5,245 bases of DNA. It comes from Salibacteraceae bacterium. Its GTDB lineage: Bacteria > Bacteroidota > Bacteroidia > Flavobacteriales_G > Salibacteraceae. The position numbers and the translations under genes are program-made. Location: assembly GCA_023262195.1 (NCBI GenBank), contig JALRDM010000292.1:1-5245 (forward strand). The letters run 5' to 3'. The first letter of the stretch is position 1; each line of letters begins with the position of its first letter. Positions 1-5,245 of this stretch are shown in pieces. The notes beneath the pieces are model-generated. The model was not told the origin of the DNA and did no database searches. It saw only the letters and a list, made by a program, of their open reading frames with translations.

Positions 1-1271
1 CCATCCAAAGTGCGCTTTGCGCTGATAATGCCTTTACTCACCGATTGTCCTAGTTCCTTGGTACCTGGCGCACCAATAACCACTACTTCGTCACCTTCGC
101 GTGCCTCATCTGAACTGTTAAGTATTGGGAGCGCGGTAAGCCCGCCAGCACGTACTTTGATTAACGCCAAGTCATGCTTTTCAGATGAAGTTATAAGGTC
201 GGCCGCAAGCATAATTCCATTGGAGAATTGAACATCAATGAGTTTGGCACCGTCAATGACATGGTGATTCGTAACAATGTAACCATCACTGGAAACCACC
301 ACTCCACTTCCGTGTCCTTGGTTTTGATCAATCAACACCGTTACTGAAGCATTCATCGCCAGCTCAATTACGTCACCAAACTCTTCCATAGGTTCGAGTT
401 TCACCTTGGCAATGGTAATTTCATCGACATTAGTTCCTTCATTGCTGTCGCTGTTTATACTGTCTGCCAATGTTGACTCTTTCTCAACTCCTTGAATGGT
501 TTGGGCAAATGTCGAATCTTGAGAAATAAACAAATAAAAGTTGTCCATGATGGCGTTGACGAACTCTTCAGAAACTACACTTGACCCGAATTGATACTCG
601 CTGGATACGTCTTGTTTGAGAATGATCTTCTTGTCATATCGGTCAAAAAGCTGCCAATTGACACGCATTTCTGATTTATATCTGTTTCCACTGCCTTGAA
701 TAATTCCAAAGTGCTCTACTCTACCACCAATAAGAATGTCAGGATTTTGAGGCTTCGAGTTGCCTGTATCGAATAAATCATCGCTGGATTGACCGTAGGT
801 ATCCAGTCCCATTTGTCGAATAACTTTGTCAAATTCGCGCGTTTTAGACTCGATCTGGATTTCCTCATCATAGCGATATTTCCAGCGGGTATTCGCCCCT
901 ATGTCACTTCCATACTCAATACCAGAAACGATCTTTTCTACGCTCACAATCAAAGACTCTGGATTCTTAAGCTTGGGAAGCTTTCGTTTTAAAACACAGT
1001 TGATCTCTTCTTTTCTTTTAGAGTTCAGATCAAAGCGAAACGTTTCCGTCTCATAACCCTCAGCCGTTATCTCTATGATATGTTCTACGATGCCTTTTCG
1101 CTCATTGAAACCAAGCCGAATTAACTCGTAATCTTCGACTAATCCCAGCTTTTCTCCATTGAGTACAACCTTGGCTTTTGACTTTGGCGAAGCATCAATA
1201 CGCACTTTGATATCTTGCCCAAAAGCAAGAAAAGCACAGCACAGTAAAACCAATAAAATCGGGAGTCTCAT
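1..1271 (-). CDS. Secreted HtrA-like (S1C-type) serine protease with N-terminal PEGA-like domain, C-terminus outside window
   Basis: Seen: the minus-strand frame from ATG at 1271 is open for 423 codons to the window edge. Residues 1-18 form a signal peptide (basic start, leucine-rich core, AFG before Q19), so the product is exported. Residues 20-95 resemble a PEGA carbohydrate- or surface-associated beta domain (VVLNGEKLG, then EGYETETF). Residues 105-255 are a domain I cannot name; its core is DILIGGRVEHFG followed by RVNWQLFDRYDKKI. The protease domain begins near residue 300: GHGSGVVVSSDGYIVTNHHV gives catalytic His337, and HDLALIKV gives Asp367. The nucleophile serine (GNSGG type) would lie just past the edge, so activity is not proven here, and any PDZ domain cannot be seen. 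Known: HtrA/trypsin-like peptidases degrade damaged envelope proteins. The gene starts 8 nt after the sucC stop and is probably co-transcribed with it. The PEGA call is tentative; the protease call is firm. Confidence 0.88.
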   Translation of the reverse strand, partial: MRLPILLVLLCCAFLAFGQDIKVRIDASPKSKAKVVLNGEKLGLVEDYELIRLGFNERKGIVEHIIEITAEGYETETFRFDLNSKRKEEINCVLKRKLPKLKNPESLIVSVEKIVSGIEYGSDIGANTRWKYRYDEEIQIESKTREFDKVIRQMGLDTYGQSSDDLFDTGNSKPQNPDILIGGRVEHFGIIQGSGNRYKSEMRVNWQLFDRYDKKIILKQDVSSEYQFGSSVVSEEFVNAIMDNFYLFISQDSTFAQTIQGVEKESTLADSINSDSNEGTNVDEITIAKVKLEPMEEFGDVIELAMNASVTVLIDQNQGHGSGVVVSSDGYIVTNHHVIDGAKLIDVQFSNGIMLAADLITSSEKHDLALIKVRAGGLTALPILNSSDEAREGDEVVVIGAPGTKELGQSVSKGIISAKRTLD

Positions 1272-1273
1272 CA

Positions 1274-1280
1274 CTCCTCT
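1274..1280 (-). promoter_or_regulatory. Purine-rich ribosome-binding-like site overlapping the sucC stop codon
   Basis: The minus strand reads TAAGAGGAGTGATG, where TAA ends sucC and ATG starts the protease. AGAGGAG is a good Shine-Dalgarno core but sits only 2 nt from the ATG, closer than the usual 5-9 nt. A GTG lies directly before the ATG in the same frame but would overlap the site itself. The ATG is preferred because it leads straight into a signal peptide. The arrangement suggests translational coupling to sucC (inference). Confidence 0.45.
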
Positions 1281-2491
1281 TAGGCGAGGACTTCTTTTAC
1301 TCGGTCTGCAGCTTCTTGAAGTAAGATGGCCGACTGAACCTTTAAACCTGAGTTGTCGATGATCTCTTTTGCCTCAGCAGCGTTGGTACCTTGAAGTCTC
1401 ACAATGATTGGCACGGGTATCTCACCAATGTTTTTATAAGCATCCACCACACCTTGTGCAACTCGATCACACCTTACGATTCCTCCAAAAATATTAATGA
1501 GGATGGCCTTCACATTTTCGTCCTGAAGAATGATTCGGAATGCGTTCTCCACACGTTCTGCATTGGCAGTACCGCCTACGTCAAGGAAGTTGGCGGGTTC
1601 TCCACCACTAAGCTTGATCATATCCATGGTTGCCATGGCAAGGCCAGCGCCATTCACCATGCAGCCCACATTACCATCGAGCTTAACATAATTTAAATGG
1701 AACTTATCCGCTTCTACTTCCGTTGGATCTTCCTCTGAAAAATCACGCATTTCAGCGTAGTCTTTGTGTCTGAAAAGGCTGTTTCCATCAAGGGTAACCT
1801 TCGAGTCAACCGCCATGATTTTATCATCGCTTGTCTTCAATACAGGGTTAATCTCAAACATAGAAGCATCGCAACCAACGTAAGCATTGTAAAGTGATGT
1901 CACGAATTTCACCATCTCCTTGAATGCATTTCCTGACAAACCGAGGTTGTAGGCCACTTTTCGCGCTTGAAAAGGCATTAACCCAACTCCTGGATCAATT
2001 TCTTCTTGAAAAATAAGTTCTGGAGTCTCTTCAGCCACGGTTTCGATATCCATACCACCTTCGGTACTATACATAATCATGTTTCTGCCCGTAGATCGGT
2101 TTAACAACACGCTCATGTAAAACTCGCTTGTTTCACTTTCGCCAGGATAATAAACATCCTGTGCAATCAATACTTTGTTCACTTGCTTTCCTTTCTCCCC
2201 GGTCTGTAATGTAACCAGCACATTCCCTAAAAGATTTCGCGAAATTCGCTCCACATCATCAAGTGACTTGGCCAGCGCCACACCATTTTGGTCGATGCCT
2301 TTAATCTTTCCTTTTCCACGACCACCAGCATGAATCTGAGCCTTTACAACCCACCATCCAGTACCTGTCTCCTCTTGCAATTGCTTGGCTGCAGACACCG
2401 CTTCTTCTGGGGTGTTTGCAACTTTTCCTTCTTGTATTCTTACGCCAAAGCTTTTGAGAATTGACTTTCCTTGGTATTCGTGCAGATTCAT
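1280..2491 (-). CDS. sucC: Succinyl-CoA ligase (ADP-forming) subunit beta
   Basis: The beta subunit of succinyl-CoA synthetase works with SucD in the cytoplasm to convert succinyl-CoA, ADP or GDP and phosphate to succinate, CoA and ATP or GTP in the TCA cycle. Seen: 403 residues starting MNLHEYQGK, the standard start of the family. An ATP-grasp domain covers about residues 1-235, with Lys50 and the AGGRGK nucleotide loop (55-60), STEGG (142-146), Glu213 and Asn215 in EINPV, and Asp229. The Asn215-Asp229 spacing matches the Mg-binding pair of the E. coli protein. The C-terminal CoA-ligase domain has CMVNGAGLAMATMDMIKL (277-294), GGEPANFLDVGG (297-308) and INIFGGIVRCD (332-342), which cradle the phosphohistidine loop of SucD and the substrate. 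It is about 15 residues longer than E. coli SucC (388), with the extra length in the ATP-grasp half. No key residue appears lost. sucD is not within the window. The start has no Shine-Dalgarno sequence, but a predicted promoter lies about 40 nt upstream. Confidence 0.97.
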   Translation of the reverse strand: MNLHEYQGKSILKSFGVRIQEGKVANTPEEAVSAAKQLQEETGTGWWVVKAQIHAGGRGKGKIKGIDQNGVALAKSLDDVERISRNLLGNVLVTLQTGEKGKQVNKVLIAQDVYYPGESETSEFYMSVLLNRSTGRNMIMYSTEGGMDIETVAEETPELIFQEEIDPGVGLMPFQARKVAYNLGLSGNAFKEMVKFVTSLYNAYVGCDASMFEINPVLKTSDDKIMAVDSKVTLDGNSLFRHKDYAEMRDFSEEDPTEVEADKFHLNYVKLDGNVGCMVNGAGLAMATMDMIKLSGGEPANFLDVGGTANAERVENAFRIILQDENVKAILINIFGGIVRCDRVAQGVVDAYKNIGEIPVPIIVRLQGTNAAEAKEIIDNSGLKVQSAILLQEAADRVKEVLA

Positions 2492-2505
2492 AGTGTTATT
2501 TCAGT

Positions 2506-2519
2506 GTTGAATGTTGAAT
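2506..2519. repeat. Perfect tandem duplication of a 7-mer in the sucC leader
   Basis: GTTGAAT occurs twice without a spacer on the plus strand (2506-2512 and 2513-2519), reading ATTCAACATTCAAC on the sucC strand. It falls in the predicted 5' untranslated leader, 15-28 nt before the ATG. It could be a protein- or RNA-binding site, a recent slippage duplication, or chance. The repeat itself is certain; any function is unknown. Confidence 0.6.
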
Positions 2520-2523
2520 TAAA

Positions 2524-2543
2524 TAGCGGTCAAATGTAGCGGT
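2524..2543. repeat. Paired 7-bp direct repeats flanking the predicted -7 box of sucC
   Basis: TAGCGGT occurs at 2524-2530 and again at 2537-2543, a 13-bp period (ACCGCTA on the sucC strand). The copies flank the predicted -7 element at 2531-2538 and share 2 bp with it. A protein bound to them would cover the promoter core, so a repressor site is possible. This is an inference from position alone, and the repeats are short. Confidence 0.5.
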
Positions 2544-2561
2544 TAGCCCTGAAGCTAGCAA
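2531..2561 (-). promoter_or_regulatory. Predicted Bacteroidota-type promoter for sucC
   Basis: On the minus strand, TTG (2561-2559) is followed after 20 bp by TACATTTG (2538-2531). This matches the Bacteroidota housekeeping consensus TTG / TAnnTTTG with an accepted spacing of about 17-23 bp. Transcription would start near 2522-2527 and leave a leader of roughly 30-36 nt before the sucC ATG. This suggests sucC can be transcribed independently of the upstream M48 gene. No comparably good match was found in the other intergenic region. Confidence 0.55.
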
Positions 2562-2579
2562 GCTACGATCTAGAGTAAA

Positions 2580-3383
2580 TTACGGCAGCATAGCCTTGAA
2601 AGAATCATAAGATTCTGGCGCAAAGTATTCAGTTGAACAACCTTTCTCCGCAGCAAGGGCTTGAATGTCCTCCACTCGATTCTCAGGATTTGGGTGGGTG
2701 CTCAAAAATTGAGGAGTTCCTGAAGTAAGCCCTGCTGAATCCAGTTTTTGAAAGAACACAGACGCCCCATCGCAACGATAATCTGTGTCAGCTAAATAGT
2801 CTACAGAGAATGCATCTGCCTCTGACTCATCGGTTCGACTGAATTTCAAAGCAGCACCAGTGCTCGCCACTTGTGCCAAGACGGTTTGAACGGCACTTGG
2901 GTCTTCACCCAAAGCAGCAAAAAGCAAAAATTGCAATCCATTATTCTTAACCATCTGCTTTACCGAGTGCCTTTGATCAGCGTGAGCAATTTCATGCCCC
3001 ATGACACCCATCAAGTCATCTTCTTTTTCCAAAAACTTAATGAGCCCTGTGTAGAAATACATTTTACCTCCCGGAGCGGCAAATGCGTTTAAAACATCCG
3101 CATCGATGATGTGCACTTTATAGTCAAACATGTCATCATGCGTTAATTGCCCCGTGGCAATAATCTTGTCACACATCCCTTGCAAATAATTGATTGCATC
3201 ACCGTGTGTTGCTTCATCGAGAAGAGGATATTCATCAGGGTTATCTAGAATCTCAGCGTGCAATTGGTTGCCCAAAGCCACATCATCTTCTGGGTCAAAA
3301 ATCAAATCTATGGGCGGGGTACTCTCTTTACAACTGATTATAAGGAGCATTAATAGGGCATATAGTGGAAATCTCCTAGACAT
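2580..3383 (-). CDS. M48-family zinc metallopeptidase lipoprotein (LoiP/BepA-like, no TPR domain)
   Basis: Seen: 267 residues. A type II signal peptide (basic start, hydrophobic core, lipobox IISC) predicts lipidation at Cys18. The peptidase domain has NAFAAPGG (99-106), typical of M48 enzymes beside the active site, then GHEIAH with zinc ligands His130 and His134 and catalytic Glu131. SRTDESEADA follows, with Glu186 as the likely third ligand in the E-x-x-A-D pattern, and the late motif HPNPENR is at 230-236. Known: M48C lipoproteins such as E. coli LoiP (about 250 residues) and the longer BepA act in the envelope on misfolded or unassembled outer-membrane proteins. The length here fits LoiP and leaves no room for the BepA TPR repeats. 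Membrane anchoring is therefore by lipid, not by HtpX-type helices. The gene is divergent from the membrane protein on the right and 88 nt upstream of sucC. The natural substrate is unknown. Confidence 0.93.
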   Translation of the reverse strand: MSRRFPLYALLMLLIISCKESTPPIDLIFDPEDDVALGNQLHAEILDNPDEYPLLDEATHGDAINYLQGMCDKIIATGQLTHDDMFDYKVHIIDADVLNAFAAPGGKMYFYTGLIKFLEKEDDLMGVMGHEIAHADQRHSVKQMVKNNGLQFLLFAALGEDPSAVQTVLAQVASTGAALKFSRTDESEADAFSVDYLADTDYRCDGASVFFQKLDSAGLTSGTPQFLSTHPNPENRVEDIQALAAEKGCSTEYFAPESYDSFKAMLP

Positions 3384-3462
3384 TATCTGAAATTATTTAT
3401 TGGGCATAAAACAAGAAAAACTCTAGAGACCTAACAATGTATCGCTGAAATAGAATAGAGAG
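3384..3462. promoter_or_regulatory. Divergent intergenic region between the M48 lipoprotein and membrane-protein genes
   Basis: These 79 AT-rich bases must hold, or lie close to, the start signals of both divergent genes, unless those promoters are inside coding sequence. I found no convincing TTG / TAnnTTTG pair on either strand; the best -7-like strings have two mismatches. CTCTAGAG, a perfect 8-bp palindrome, sits near the middle at 3421-3428. An in-frame TAG at 3451-3453 limits how far upstream the right-hand gene could start. Confidence 0.4.
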
Positions 3463-5245
3463 ATGTTTATTTGCCCAAGTATGCGGTTATTACCTTGGAT
3501 ATATAGTAGCTTTTTGACAGCCTTACATGCGCTTTACACCTTGGTGCAGCCGAGTATATTTTCTGCAGAATTACCCATAGGCGAGCGCAACCACGTCATC
3601 GATGCTGATTACACAGAAACGTTTTATCTCAGTAGAAAAATGTTTGCAGAATTCGCGAGGAGGCCTCTAACCACTTGGATTGTAGATGCTTTCAACTATT
3701 TTGACATTCCGCTGAAACGCAGTGTAGTATTGGTGGAATACCTTGGAGTATTCTTGACCTTACTACTGCTCTTCTATCTATCCAAGCGATTGACCAAACA
3801 ATCAACTGCTGCTTATGCCACTGTATTTTTGTTCGCCTCATCCTATTGGTTCATCCATGCCTTCTTTTCGGGTCTATACGCGTATGACGAACCTTGGCAG
3901 TACACCTTTTTGTTCGCCAGCCTGCTTGCACTGAGTTATCACCGTTGGTGGCTTTTTTCAGGGTTATTTTTAGTCGCACTGGTTGCAAGAGAGTCTACGC
4001 TCCTTTTGTTGCCAGGAATATTCTTCCTTTTAATCATAAAGAAACCATGGGTTTCGAAGGTCAATGTCGCCACCACACTCAAGACCATGTGGGTTGTTCC
4101 TGCGTATGCATTGTTCTTATTTGTCATTATAAGTTCATTGGATATTGCAGAGGACTCTGCTGAATACATGTCAAATGAGCGTTTTAAACATTTGCGCTAT
4201 TCCTTTGCCAATTGGCCCATAGCAATTGACACGGTCACTTCATTTATTCTAGCCATTGTCTTTCCTATCTCTGTGTTGTCGGTCCGAAATGTAATGACAA
4301 ACAAACTCGAAGATGATGGCTGGATTAAGGCGTTTTGGATGAGTCTCATCCTGAACACAATTATCACCTTTACCATGACCCTCGGCAGGGAAACAAGAAT
4401 TTTCGCGCAGCCATTGGTCTTATTATGGCCTTTTCTCGGTTACTATTTCATTCAGTTTTTCAAATTGATAGACAATAAGAAACCCCAAATAAACATCCCA
4501 AAAACGCTTTTAGCCATCGGTTTAGCTACCATTGCGATCTATATTATCCATCTTTATTTTCTTGAAGTATTTTGGCCTACCGACACCAGATATGTTAAAG
4601 GTTTTCAGCGTTATGGATACTTCACAGCTTGCGCTGCATTATTCATCGCTGCGGGCGTATACTTTATCAAACGATACCAAACTCCGCTTCCATTCAATTT
4701 AGGGTTTTATCTAGCAACGAGCATTTTGGTGATCTATCTAGGTAACGCTCAAATTGGGTATAAATTCAAACCGCTGTATGCTCAGATTGACGCATTCATC
4801 GAAAAACACGACCCGAATGCCCTGTTGATTGCATCAACCAACTTCCCTCATCTGGTAGAGAATCATTTTATAGGACGCACCGCGGTGTTTGGAGCCAATC
4901 TCAACCACCGATCAAATTACCTTCAAATGCTTGAGTTAATCGATGAACACCAGGGAAACATCGTTTTTGCCGAGCTTGAGCCAGCAGTGCAATATCCTGC
5001 ACCATACGTTCTTTCTGCACATAAAAATGTCTCTGCGATAGAGCAGTTTGGTGATACACGAGTATTGCTGATCAACAACACATCGGAGCATCAAGATGCC
5101 GTGAAGTTTTCATTGAATACAGAGACAAACGAATTCTCAAAACATGATCCTTGGGACAAGGCATTGCACTATTCGGGAAATGCTGAGTACGGACCAACCT
5201 TAAAATTGACCAAGGGCGAATTGGGTCTAGAACGTCTAGTTTCCT
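3463..5245 (+). CDS. Polytopic membrane protein, probable GT-C-fold glycosyltransferase-like, C-terminus outside window
   Basis: Seen: an open plus-strand frame of 594 codons running off the right edge. ATG 3463 follows an in-frame stop at 3451; ATG 3481 (residue 7) is an alternative start. About 10-12 hydrophobic segments cover residues 12-430, for example 89-107, 116-137, 163-193, 207-226, 257-276, 290-306, 314-335, 347-369, 386-402 and 412-428. The first loop carries an acidic cluster (Asp47, Asp49, Glu52 in IDADYTETFYL), followed by ARRPLTTW. Further on are DEPWQYTFLFASL (142-154), LVARESTLLLLP (173-184) and GRETRIFAQPLVLLWP (308-323). Residues from about 435 are non-membrane. Known: GT-C enzymes use polyprenyl-linked sugars and place acidic catalytic residues in the first periplasmic loop. 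The RE-then-LLP and E-x-R-then-PL patterns are frequent in such membrane proteins. Inference: a sugar transferase for an envelope glycan or glycoprotein. I cannot assign a family or substrate, and an uncharacterised membrane protein of another kind is possible. The reading frame itself is secure. Confidence 0.85.
   Translation, partial: MFICPSMRLLPWIYSSFLTALHALYTLVQPSIFSAELPIGERNHVIDADYTETFYLSRKMFAEFARRPLTTWIVDAFNYFDIPLKRSVVLVEYLGVFLTLLLLFYLSKRLTKQSTAAYATVFLFASSYWFIHAFFSGLYAYDEPWQYTFLFASLLALSYHRWWLFSGLFLVALVARESTLLLLPGIFFLLIIKKPWVSKVNVATTLKTMWVVPAYALFLFVIISSLDIAEDSAEYMSNERFKHLRYSFANWPIAIDTVTSFILAIVFPISVLSVRNVMTNKLEDDGWIKAFWMSLILNTIITFTMTLGRETRIFAQPLVLLWPFLGYYFIQFFKLIDNKKPQINIPKTLLAIGLATIAIYIIHLYFLEVFWPTDTRYVKGFQRYGYFTACAALFIAAGVYFIKRYQTPLPFNLGFYLATSILVIYLGNAQIGYKFKPLYAQIDAFIEKHDPNALLIASTNFPHLVENHFIGRTAVFGANLNHRSNYLQMLELIDEHQGNIVFAELEPAVQYPAPYVLSAHKNVSAIEQFGDTRVLLINNTSEHQDAVKFSLNTETNEFSKHDPWDKALHYSGNAEYGPTLKLTKGELGLERLVS

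Noticed and set aside
10..231. Plus-strand short frames at 10-231, 789-992 and 1159-1362
   Set aside because: They are antisense to the HtrA-like protease, or to its junction with sucC, and have low-complexity, non-protein-like translations.
1391..1696. Plus-strand open frame of 101 codons antisense to sucC
   Set aside because: It lies wholly inside the strongly conserved sucC reading frame, shows no recognisable motif or start signal, and is what a codon-biased gene leaves on its other strand.
2550..2579. Possible terminator hairpin after the M48 gene (TAGC-AA-GCTA at 2555-2564 and TTAGC / GCTA nearby)
   Set aside because: Stems are only 4-5 bp, loops are poor and no T-run follows on the minus strand. 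It also overlaps the predicted sucC promoter.
2569..3428. TCTAGAG at both ends of the M48 gene (2569-2575 and 3422-3428) as target-site duplication or attachment sites
   Set aside because: A 7-bp match is expected by chance over this distance. The enclosed gene is ordinary, with no integrase, transposase or inverted ends.
3464..3471. TTTATTTG as a -7 promoter box for the rightward gene
   Set aside because: One mismatch to TAnnTTTG, but it lies inside the coding region only 10 nt before the alternative ATG, with no suitable -33 TTG at the right spacing.
3894..4169. Overlapping short frames on both strands (plus 3894-4163, minus 3939-4169)
   Set aside because: Both lie inside the 594-codon membrane-protein frame and have no motif or leader of their own. 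The hydrophobic long frame explains the sequence.

Overview
The window looks like chromosomal DNA from a member of the Bacteroidota, probably an environmental Flavobacteriia or Cytophagia-like lineage. The evidence is moderate base composition, start sites mostly without a Shine-Dalgarno sequence but with A-rich leaders, a Bacteroidota-type promoter (TTG, 20 bp, TACATTTG) in front of sucC, and a succinyl-CoA ligase beta subunit of about 400 residues with a VGGTANAER segment. The phylum assignment is an inference, because there is no rRNA or other marker here.

Layout. Three genes run leftward on the minus strand. The first is an M48-family metallopeptidase lipoprotein (2580-3383). It is followed after 88 nt by sucC, the succinyl-CoA ligase beta subunit (1280-2491). 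After only 8 nt comes a secreted HtrA-like serine protease with a PEGA-like N-terminal domain (1-1271), whose C-terminus lies beyond the left edge. From a 79-nt divergent intergenic region, a fourth gene runs rightward (3463 to the right edge). It encodes a large polytopic membrane protein resembling GT-C-fold glycosyltransferases, with a non-membrane C-terminal region that is cut by the window end. Two of the four genes, the protease and the membrane protein, are open at the window edges. Both were translated by hand and stay in frame throughout (423 and 594 codons).

How the genes relate. SucC is a cytoplasmic TCA-cycle enzyme. Its partner gene sucD is not in the window, so the two subunits are not encoded side by side here, at least not within the visible flanks. 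The flanking M48 lipoprotein and HtrA-like protease are envelope proteins of families often involved in protein quality control. The sucC-protease spacing implies co-transcription. The M48-sucC gap carries its own predicted promoter and two short direct repeats. There is no mobile element, CRISPR array, tRNA, rRNA or clear rho-independent terminator. Nothing seen amounts to an undescribed multi-gene system. The points most worth following up are the domain architecture of the protease, the identity of the membrane protein and the repeats at the sucC promoter.
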